Source of the DNA: Eimeria necatrix
Taxonomy: Eukaryota; Apicomplexa; Conoidasida; Eucoccidiorida; Eimeriidae
Assembly: GCF_000499385.1 (NCBI RefSeq)
Contig: NW_013654501.1
Coordinates: 1 to 21,232, forward strand
Length of the DNA: 21,232 nucleotides
Reading direction: 5' to 3'
How positions within the stretch are numbered: the stretch's first letter is position 1; each line of letters begins with the position of its first letter. Both the position numbers and the translations under genes were made by a program. The notes beneath the pieces were generated by a model that did not search any database, was not told where the DNA came from, and saw only the letters and a list, made by a program, of their open reading frames with translations. Below are positions 19,537-21,232 of this stretch, piece after piece.

Positions 19537-21232
19537 AGCAGCAGAATAAAACAACTTCCGAGATGCCAAGTCCTTCATTTCCCTCTCCAACCACTCTCGG
19601 TCTTCTCCGCACATCAGCCGGTCGCCGAAAGTCCGCGTGCACTCGTGCAGCCACAACCTGCAAAAACCCTAAACCCTAAACCCTAAACCCTAAACCCTAA
19701 ACCCTAAACCCTAAACCCTAAACCCTAAAACCTTGACCTCAGACTCTTGGGCTTCCATCCATAGACCCGGCGCAGCTTTTAGCAGCAGATTTGCCGCAGC
19801 GTTCAAAGAACCTCAGCCCACGGCCGCCCCAACCCTAAACCCCAAACCCTAAACCCTAAACCCCAAACCCTAAACCCTAAACCCTAAACCCTAAACCCTA
19901 ACCGGACAAGGGCATTTCTGGGGGCAATGGCGTCTGCGTCTGCTGCCACTAAACCCTGAAATAAACTTTTGAGATCTCTGAAGTTAAAAATGTAAAAAGG
20001 GCGAGAAGGAGTTGGCAGCAGCGTCTCCTTCACTTGCTTGTACAACTCTGCACAAACCCTAAACCCTAAACCCTAAACCCTAAACCCTACCCCTAAACAA
20101 TAAACCGGAAACCCTAAACTCTAGCGCCCTTGTCCGGTGCGCCTAGGGTTTAGGGTTTAGGGTTTAGGGTTTATGGCTTAGGATTTAGGGTCTAGGGTTT
20201 AGGGTTTAGGGTTGTGGCGGCCGTGGGCTGAGGTTGTTTGAACGCTGCAGCAAATCTGCTGCTAAAAGGTGCAGGTCTGTGTTAAAGGCCGCGAAGACGC
20301 CCTCCGCATTTGGGCTAGGGTTTAGGGATTGTAATTAGGGTTTAGGGTTTAGGGTTTAGGGTTTAGGGTTTTGGGTTTGTGGCCTGGAACTTGCCGATGC
20401 TTGCATCGACCACGGCTTTGGCCTGGACGCGCAACTCCGGCTTCACTCCCTGAAGGATTTCAAATCGGAAACACTAAACCCTAAACCCTAAACCCTTAAC
20501 CCTAAACCCTAGCTCCTTGCATCTGCCGCACCCAGCTTCTCCCCCCCGCAGCTACCGGCCCTTCCCTATCCCCATCAAGGCTCCCTAATCAGCACCTAGG
20601 GTTCCCACCTTCCGGTCTAGGGTTTAGGGTTTAGGGTTTAGGGTTTAGGGTTTAGGGTTTAGGGTTTAGGGTTTAGGGTTTACGGAGTGGGCGAAGTGGG
20701 CGTCCAGGAGGGTCAAGAAAAGTTTTTGAGAAGAAAACTCATCAGGTTCATTTACGAAGATGGAAAAGAAGTGTCTAGACAGTCGAGGAGACAAAGGGTC
20801 TCTTGCTGCTGCTGCTGCTGCTGAGAGCAGCAGCAAAACCCTCTCCAAACCCTTCCAGTGCATGCGCTTGCGGTCGTAGAAACCCTAAAACACCACAAAC
20901 CCTAAACCCTAAACCCTAAACCCTAGGCCCCGCTGCAGCAGCAAAACCCTTTCCAAACCTTTCCAGTGCATGCGCTTGCGGTCGTAGAAATCCTAAACCC
21001 TAAACCCTAAACCCTAAACCCTAAACCCTAAACCCTAAGCAGAAACCGAATGCCGTGACAGCATGAAGCCATAAAAAGCAAAGAATGATCACAGGCCTCT
21101 CAGCTCGGAAAGGCGCAGTCAGGGCGCGCCACGAAGTAGGTTTTAGAGTTTAGGGTTTAGGGTTTAGGGTTTAGGGTTTAGGGTTTAGGTACATTGAACT
21201 CTTGAATTTGCCTGAGAAGCTCGGCAGTTGGC
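3898..21232 (-). CDS. Axonemal-type dynein heavy chain, C-terminal two thirds, 29 exons (5' end outside the window)
   Basis: This is a microtubule minus-end motor ATPase. Axonemal forms drive flagellar beating, which in coccidia means the microgamete. The exons translate in order to the end of AAA3, AAA4, coiled coil 1, microtubule-binding domain, coiled coil 2, AAA5, AAA6 and the C-terminal domain. Diagnostic matches are [17 protein letters not shown] (AAA3), [20 protein letters not shown] (AAA4), [20 protein letters not shown] (AAA5), [11 protein letters not shown] and [12 protein letters not shown] (AAA6), [13 protein letters not shown] and [15 protein letters not shown] (C-terminal domain). 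The last of these, absent from cytoplasmic dynein 1, points to the axonemal class; inner or outer arm cannot be decided. The spliced coding length here is about 7.1 kb, roughly 2,366 residues. Reading phase agrees at every proposed junction. Gln, Ala and Ser tracts sit mostly in loops between conserved blocks. Exon limits are predictions from homology and splice consensus. The gene converges with a plus-strand gene at the left. Confidence 0.93.
4098..4200 (+). repeat. ATTT repeat in dynein intron 28
   Basis: Tandem ATTT units with short interruptions follow the donor GTGGGATATAAATAAATA in the sense strand. They separate exon 28 from the CTG run that ends in the acceptor of exon 29. Confidence 0.85.
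4205..4578 (-). CDS. Dynein exon 28: C-terminal domain
   Basis: [20 protein letters not shown] and LEGGSWDLL match DGVYVxGLx[20 protein letters not shown] follows (family LxxxxPVIxxxP). An Ala-rich tract with Asp and Glu then precedes [16 protein letters not shown] (family YxCPVYKTxxRxGT). Acceptor TTTTTAG; donor CCAG|GTGGGA, phase 1. Confidence 0.92.
4579..4817 (-). repeat. AAAT/ATTT repeat, dynein intron 27
   Basis: The plus strand has (AAAT)n from 4583 to 4695, then AT-rich sequence to the strong donor GTAAGT of exon 27. This intron lacks telomere-like heptamers. Confidence 0.85.
4818..5164 (-). CDS. Dynein exon 27: C-terminal domain, with Gly-Pro block
   Basis: [20 protein letters not shown] matches VPxxWxxxxYPSLKPLxSWV. 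After VKDLEKRVE and VGCMYTSGG comes a Gly/Pro block from GGGGCCCCC repeats. Then [20 protein letters not shown] (family PPVFWLSGFFFTQAFLTGxLQNYAR) and LLQLEFEFM (family DxLxFEFEVM). The frame is open throughout. Acceptor GTGTTTAG, donor CA|GTAAGT, phase 2. Confidence 0.9.
4951..5062. repeat. GGGGCCCCC-type GC block inside dynein exon 27
   Basis: Over 100 bp of almost pure G and C in runs of 3-7 on both strands. In the exon frame it encodes a Gly/Pro/Ala repeat between coiled sequence and the conserved [10 protein letters not shown] block. It ends next to a palindrome copy at 5063-5076. Confidence 0.85.
5370..5518 (-). CDS. Dynein exon 26: C-terminal domain
   Basis: [37 protein letters not shown] and FEAISRNQ match the family VLVQEMxRFNxLLxxIxxSLxxLxKALKGLVVMSxxLExxxxSLxxxxVP. 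Acceptor TTTGCAG. The donor is CAG|GCAAAC, a GC donor in the telomere-like repeat; phase 0. Confidence 0.92.
5744..6048 (-). CDS. Dynein exon 25: C-terminal domain
   Basis: Starts T-DAAAA after the acceptor (CTG)n[20 protein letters not shown] occupies the family position VxELAxDIxxxLP. A long Ala-rich tract then leads to [15 protein letters not shown], before the VLVQEMxRFN position of exon 26. This is the least conserved exon; support comes from phase (entry 2, exit 1 at A|GTAACG) and position. Confidence 0.75.
6241..6394 (-). CDS. Dynein exon 24: C-terminal domain
   Basis: [31 protein letters not shown] and [18 protein letters not shown] correspond to the family YxxxxxxLPLxDxPEVFGLHxNAxIT and NELLxxILxLQPR. 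Donor AC|GTGAGC, phase 2. The start may be 6409 rather than 6394 (TTAG or CTAG, same phase). The run lacks a start codon and is easy to miss by simple ORF calling. Confidence 0.8.
6609..6736 (+). repeat. 21-bp minisatellite derived from the telomere-like repeat
   Basis: About six units of AAACCCTAAACCCTAGACCC plus C, that is two heptamers and a variant third. It fills the 5' part of dynein intron 23. The minus strand is open as a Gly-Leu-Gly-Phe-Arg-Val-Trp repeat, but in a frame different from exon 23. Confidence 0.85.
6739..6988 (-). CDS. Dynein exon 23: C-terminal domain
   Basis: [20 protein letters not shown] matches ERRKFGPLGWNIPYEFNx[11 protein letters not shown], encoded by a copy of the palindrome, [20 protein letters not shown] (family YLxGECNYGGRVTDxxD) and [16 protein letters not shown] follow. 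Acceptor TTTTTTCCAG. The exit is least certain: a GC donor (GCAGGG) gives phase 1, which fits exon 24; GTTTAG five bases on would give end 6734 and phase 0. Confidence 0.87.
7137..7308 (-). CDS. Dynein exon 22: AAA6 to C-terminal domain
   Basis: (T)[17 protein letters not shown] joins KGF of exon 21 as [14 protein letters not shown] (family KGLRANLLRSY). An Ala-rich tract and [20 protein letters not shown] follow (family FKKLLFxLCFFHAVVQ). Acceptor CTGTTTCTTTTCAG, donor CAG|GTGGGG. Confidence 0.88.
7354..7556. repeat. TTAA repeat in dynein intron 21
   Basis: About 200 bp of (TTAA)n with GAATTAATTAATTA interruptions, self-complementary throughout. Intron 21 also holds telomere-like arrays nearer its donor. 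Confidence 0.9.
7835..8068 (-). CDS. Dynein exon 21: AAA6
   Basis: [20 protein letters not shown] is the near-invariant [20 protein letters not shown] block. It is followed by [20 protein letters not shown] and [15 protein letters not shown] (family HxDFRLWLTSxPxxxFPxxVLQxxxKxxxEPPKGL). Two in-frame telomere-like segments give GLGF twice between the blocks, and a copy of the 14-bp palindrome encodes EVSVHP. Donor AC|GTCCGT, phase 2. Confidence 0.93.
8322..8581 (-). CDS. Dynein exon 20: AAA6
   Basis: [27 protein letters not shown] and [20 protein letters not shown] match the family region PPPFDLxxxFxxS..PLIFVLSPGxDPxxxLxxLA. Then comes [20 protein letters not shown] (family FxxISLGQGQxPxAxxxI). 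A telomere-like heptamer pair is read in frame as NPKP. Donor CG|GTAACT, phase 2. Confidence 0.92.
8766..9170 (-). CDS. Dynein exon 19: AAA6, with translated telomere-like minisatellite
   Basis: 135 codons in one open frame. [15 protein letters not shown] (family FLLxGGxGL) is followed by nine 12-bp units read as EGLG, then [32 protein letters not shown] and [17 protein letters not shown]. The last block matches the AAA6 stretch FQRLLxLRxxRPDxV. AACCCTCAAACCCTAAACCC is read as part of NPQTLNPP. The minisatellite could instead be an intron, but no good donor or acceptor flanks it. Confidence 0.85.
9013..9118 (-). repeat. Coding 12-bp telomere-like minisatellite
   Basis: Nine units of AAACCCTCGCCC/T on the plus strand, read on the minus strand as EGLG in the frame of dynein exon 19. 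The 12-bp period keeps the frame, and the TAG of TTTAGG falls across codons (GGT TTA GGC), so no stop arises. Confidence 0.9.
9392..10084 (-). CDS. Dynein exon 18: AAA5-AAA6, with Gln and Ala expansions
   Basis: 231 codons. [20 protein letters not shown] matches ILxxLSxSxGNILx[22 protein letters not shown] and [16 protein letters not shown] follow the family YRPxAxxxSxLFFxxxxLxxIxPMYQxSLxxF. A pure Gln run of about 25 and a long Ala-rich tract are inserted before [18 protein letters not shown], the conserved SLFExDKLxFxF. Donor GAG|GTCACAAACCC, phase 0. Confidence 0.93.
10148..10640 (-). repeat. Dynein intron 17: degenerate TTTAGGG sequence
   Basis: The plus strand shows drifting variants such as GGTTCAGG, GGTCTAGG and GGCTTCAGG between perfect arrays. 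This looks like an old telomere-like array decaying in place. No conserved coding segment found. Confidence 0.8.
10644..10793 (-). CDS. Dynein exon 17: end of AAA5
   Basis: 50 codons. [20 protein letters not shown] matches VTxINFxVTxxGLExQLLxxVV, and [20 protein letters not shown] matches ERPELEExRxxLxxQNAxxxxxL. Acceptor GTGCAG, donor GTAAACCC, phase 0. Confidence 0.92.
11109..11303 (-). CDS. Dynein exon 16: AAA5
   Basis: 65 codons. [20 protein letters not shown] (family LENVGEELDPxLEPLL) is followed by [20 protein letters not shown] and YLPDIAMQ (family YNPNFRLYxTTKLxNPHYxPE). Acceptor GCGCGCAG. Homology places the end after CAG, which leaves a GA dinucleotide (GAACGC) as donor. Confidence 0.9.
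11649..11864 (-). CDS. Dynein exon 15: AAA5
   Basis: 72 codons. [15 protein letters not shown] joins EWRMQ of exon 14, as in the family WNxxGLPxDxxSxENGIx[19 protein letters not shown] matches RWPLMIDPQxQAxxWIK, and GQPML precedes the LLENV position. Acceptor CGTGCAG, donor GTAAACCC, phase 0. Confidence 0.92.
11865..12759 (-). repeat. Dynein intron 14: CTG/CAG minisatellite of ~60-bp units
   Basis: On the plus strand, units begin GGGTGCTGCTCGTGTTGCTG and continue with TTGCTGCTGGTGGTGTTAC and a CTG run. About nine units lie between 11920 and 12450, then the array degenerates into CTG. It is bounded by strong sites (CAG|GTAAAG and CGTGCAG|GG) that join EWRMQ to GLPGDS, so it is intronic despite long open frames in five of six frames. 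Confidence 0.85.
12760..12996 (-). CDS. Dynein exon 14: AAA5 start
   Basis: 79 codons. [37 protein letters not shown] and [17 protein letters not shown] match RWxxxxxxLxxxxxxxxGDxLLxxAxxxYLGPFxxxYR and LxDPxxIxxWNxxGLP. Donor CAG|GTAAAG, phase 0. The frame runs on into the CAG repeat after the donor, so an unspliced reading would append a spurious Gln tract. Confidence 0.9.
13203..13394 (-). CDS. Dynein exon 13: stalk coiled coil 2
   Basis: 64 codons. [20 protein letters not shown], a charged Lys/Glu helix, then [20 protein letters not shown]: dynein CC2 ending in the xRAxxLxxGLxxE motif that precedes RW. The acceptor is TACAG inside a copy of the palindrome GTGTACGTACA. Donor GTCCGC, phase 0. 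Confidence 0.9.
13743..13887 (-). CDS. Dynein exon 12: microtubule-binding domain to coiled coil 2
   Basis: Reads [20 protein letters not shown] then [19 protein letters not shown], closely following NPxFxPExVxKxSxAAxGLCxWVxAMxxYxxVxKxVxPKR. Acceptor GGGCAG. The donor is AAG|GCAAAC, a GC donor set in the telomere-like repeat; phase 0. Confidence 0.9.
14122..14203 (-). CDS. Dynein exon 11: microtubule-binding domain
   Basis: A short exon, [20 protein letters not shown] and KLEKILQ, matching FLxxLxxFDKDNIPxxxxKKI. It enters in phase 1 after GTTAG and leaves in phase 2 at GTATTG. It joins exon 12 as ...[13 protein letters not shown]. Confidence 0.88.
14206..14553 (+). repeat. Longest interstitial telomere-like array in the window
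   Basis: About 48 nearly perfect AAACCCT units in one orientation, broken only by short variants (for example AAACTAC, CCCCTAAA, AAAACAAAACCCT, AAACCGC). It lies at the 3' side of dynein intron 10, next to the acceptor of exon 11. In the sense strand it reads TTTAGGG. Confidence 0.95.
14690..15140 (-). repeat. A-rich/T-rich sequence in dynein intron 10
   Basis: The plus strand is AAAAC/AAAAT repeats, including (AAAAT)n at 15089-15135. In the sense strand this is T-rich. A diverged copy of the exon 10 end (14930-14970) is embedded in it. Confidence 0.85.
14930..14970 (-). pseudogene. Diverged duplicate of the 3' end of dynein exon 10 with its donor
   Basis: Reads ARKVHFDAG followed by GTGGGGTTGTTG, parallel to ARKVLSDTG plus the same donor at 15141-15180. 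No acceptor is visible before it, so it is probably a relic and a decoy donor. Confidence 0.7.
15154..15306 (-). CDS. Dynein exon 10: microtubule-binding domain
   Basis: Reads [20 protein letters not shown], then [19 protein letters not shown] and ARKVLSDTG. This is the start of the stalk-tip microtubule-binding domain (LxxxDIxExKSxxxPPxxVxxVMEAVCxL). Acceptor TTTGTGCAG, donor ACTG|GTGGGG, phase 1. The 3' end with its donor has a diverged copy about 210 bp away in intron 10. Confidence 0.9.
15428..15556 (+). repeat. 11-bp TGCATGC minisatellite in dynein intron 9
   Basis: Twelve tandem copies of the palindrome TGCATGC spaced 11 bp apart by AAAA, AAAG or similar linkers, with a thirteenth copy at 15581. 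TGCATGC is a recurrent apicomplexan promoter motif bound by AP2-family factors. Whether it acts here is unknown. Confidence 0.9.
15861..16020 (-). CDS. Dynein exon 9: stalk coiled coil 1
   Basis: Reads [18 protein letters not shown] and [12 protein letters not shown], corresponding to VxADKxxxxxVxxxVxxEE and DxAxPALEAAL at the top of CC1. The 5' end is ambiguous by one codon (16020 or 16017). Donor T|GTAAACCC, phase 1. Confidence 0.86.
16165..16470 (+). repeat. 20-bp minisatellite derived from the telomere-like repeat
   Basis: About fourteen units of AAACCCTAAACCCTCGCCTC with variants in the left part (CACATC, CGATCC, CGGTCC). Two heptamers plus a 6-base spacer form each unit. It fills the 5' part of dynein intron 8, beginning a few bases after the donor. 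Confidence 0.85.
16475..16642 (-). CDS. Dynein exon 8: stalk coiled coil 1
   Basis: 56 codons, [19 protein letters not shown] and on to [12 protein letters not shown], with the heptad spacing of dynein CC1 (LLxEKRxExxxxxxRLxxGLxKL). Acceptor TTCAG, donor GTGAGC, phase 0 at both ends. Joining exon 7 gives ISLFTI-LLAERRE with the usual spacing. Confidence 0.87.
16895..17521 (-). CDS. Dynein exon 7: AAA4 to stalk base
   Basis: Reads [19 protein letters not shown], a run of about two dozen Ser, then [20 protein letters not shown] and [13 protein letters not shown] (family LxVVLCMSPVGxxFRxRxRxFP). Next are [19 protein letters not shown] (family DWFxxWPxxAL), Gln-rich tracts, and [17 protein letters not shown], the conserved YVTPxSYLELI before coiled coil 1. 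Acceptor GCGCACAG, donor GTAAACCC, phase 0 at both ends. Confidence 0.92.
17758..18132 (-). CDS. Dynein exon 6: AAA4
   Basis: Starts [12 protein letters not shown] after TTTGACTCAG. Two Ser tracts (AGC triplets) flank a GGGGGDHAV spacer. Then follow [38 protein letters not shown] and VANTGE. These match EFREDLKxxLxxAGVxGK, the AAA4 Walker B strand (FLFTDxQI, here LLLLNESQI) and NTGEVP. Donor GAG|GTGCTC, phase 0. Confidence 0.9.
18133..19134 (-). repeat. Dynein intron 5: AT-rich, AATTAAAAC repeats
   Basis: About 1 kb. The plus strand shows (AATTAAAACA)-type repeats at 18700-19080, ATTT units near 18500-18545, and one telomere-like array at 18155-18192 near the 3' end. Donor GTGAGT, acceptor TTTGACTCAG. 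No coding sequence seen. Confidence 0.85.
19135..19657 (-). CDS. Dynein exon 5: AAA4 with P-loop
   Basis: Begins (R)[20 protein letters not shown], the conserved RLWxHExxRVFxDRL block. [20 protein letters not shown] then leads into the AAA4 P-loop [15 protein letters not shown]. Family members usually have GVGGSGRQSLTRLA; here both middle glycines are Ala, while the Arg in place of Lys is usual for many AAA4 sites. Three Ala-rich tracts from GCA/GCC triplets separate the blocks. Acceptor TTTTTGCAG, donor GTGAGT, exit phase 0. Confidence 0.92.
19773..20271. repeat. Inverted duplication flanking dynein exon 4
   Basis: Plus 19773-19833 (CAGCTTTTAGCAGCAGATTT and on) is the near reverse complement of 20209-20271. 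Plus 19902-19913 (the last bases of exon 4) is repeated inverted at 20126-20137. The telomere-like arrays between them are also inverted. The arms, about 140 bp, enclose exon 4. Confidence 0.8.
19903..20047 (-). CDS. Dynein exon 4: end of AAA3
   Basis: Reads [18 protein letters not shown], then [14 protein letters not shown], then APRNALV. This is one of the most conserved dynein stretches (LLPTPxKxHYxFNxRDxxxxxQG). Acceptor GTGCAG, donor CCG|GTTAGG; phase 2 at the exit joins to LWLHEC of exon 5. The exon lies in the loop of a ~140-bp inverted duplication (19773-19913 and 20126-20271). Confidence 0.92.
20395..20449 (-). CDS. Dynein exon 3: AAA3
   Basis: A short exon, [18 protein letters not shown], matching the AAA3 helix that ends VDATIEVY in other dyneins. 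It leaves in phase 1 at a GC donor, GCAAGT. Only this donor restores the phase and gives VDASIELYKQV across the junction. An in-frame upstream acceptor (start 20473) would add 8 residues and cannot be excluded. Confidence 0.78.
20684..20884 (-). CDS. Dynein exon 2: AAA3
   Basis: 67 codons, phase 0 at both ends. It starts [16 protein letters not shown] after acceptor TTTTAG and ends LLDAHFAHS at donor [16 protein letters not shown] corresponds to the family TPRFxRHF. The usual GPPGGGRN loop just before it is replaced by an Ala run ending in RD, encoded by GCA triplets. Both splice sites fall in telomere-like repeat sequence. A second copy of the first ~60 bp lies in intron 1. Confidence 0.88.
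20935..20998 (-). pseudogene. Duplicate of the 5' part of dynein exon 2
   Basis: Reads [16 protein letters not shown] after TTTAG, then diverges after a few repeat bases into CGGGGCC and telomere-like repeat. The matching stretch is nearly identical to 20825-20886, differing at a few silent or flanking bases. It has an acceptor but lacks the rest of the exon. It could act as an alternative start of the exon only with its own donor (AG|GTTTGG or AGG|GTTTTG). Confidence 0.7.
21193..21232 (-). CDS. Dynein exon 1 (partial): AAA3
   Basis: The exon is cut by the window edge. It reads [13 protein letters not shown], the dynein AAA3 stretch PxELLRQxxDxG, and ends in phase 0 at donor GTACCTAAACCC. 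It joins directly to GFYDRKR of exon 2, as in the family pattern LLRQ...GGFYDRK. Confidence 0.85.

Larger units (their letters stand above)
5160..21192. repeat. Interspersed telomere-like AAACCCT/TTTAGGG arrays in the dynein introns
   Basis: Arrays of roughly 3-10 heptamers recur about every 200-400 bp. Examples with TTTAGGG on the plus strand: 5313-5368, 5682-5727, 7787-7824, 8274-8315, 9343-9387, 13690-13740, 16666-16710, 20618-20682. Examples with AAACCCT on the plus strand: 5178-5220, 10090-10147, 10801-10850, 11311-11366, 13009-13060, 15663-15702, 17531-17592, 19664-19728, 20999-21038. They sit directly at exon borders and often include the splice dinucleotides. Confidence 0.95.

Overview
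The window looks like nuclear DNA of a coccidian apicomplexan of the Eimeria type. Three things point there: arrays of the heptamer TTTAGGG/AAACCCT (the telomere-type repeat) scattered through introns, very abundant CAG/CTG triplets that run through exons as homopolymeric Gln, Ala or Ser, and short exons broken by many introns. This resembles the repeat-rich gene segments known from Eimeria chromosomes. The genus is an inference; no marker gene settles the species.

Almost everything from 21232 down to 3898 is one minus-strand gene: the C-terminal two thirds of an axonemal-type dynein heavy chain. I reconstructed 29 exons (numbered 1 to 29 in the order of transcription, within this window) by matching translated pieces to the dynein heavy-chain pattern and requiring splice phase to agree at each junction. 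Order: AAA3 (exons 1-4), AAA4 (5-7), stalk coiled coil 1 (8-9), microtubule-binding domain (10-12), stalk coiled coil 2 (12-13), AAA5 (14-17), AAA6 (18-21), C-terminal domain (22-29), stop TGA at 3898-3900. The tail, linker, AAA1 and AAA2 lie beyond the right edge. About 2,366 residues are encoded here, inflated by Gln/Ala/Ser tracts. The long open frames around 11.8-12.8 kb are not a gene; they are the CAG-rich intron 14.

The left 3.3 kb carries a second, convergent plus-strand gene, of unknown function: three phase-compatible exons (341-529, 1809-1861, 2471-2691) and an uncertain last exon ending near 3254 or 3324. Between the two genes (3325-3897) there is CAG-rich sequence of unclear status.

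The most striking structure is in the introns. In 12 of the 28 dynein introns, the sense strand opens with an AAACCCT array and closes with a TTTAGGG array. The two ends of the intron are therefore complementary and could fold into one long hairpin bringing donor and acceptor together. I found no intron with the opposite order. The repeats also form the splice sites themselves (GTAAACCC donors, TTTAG|G acceptors), and in several exons they are translated. Other unusual elements are a dispersed palindrome GGTGTACRTACACC, partial exon duplications inside introns, a 140-bp inverted duplication around exon 4, a TGCATGC array in intron 9, and GC (perhaps GA) donors.
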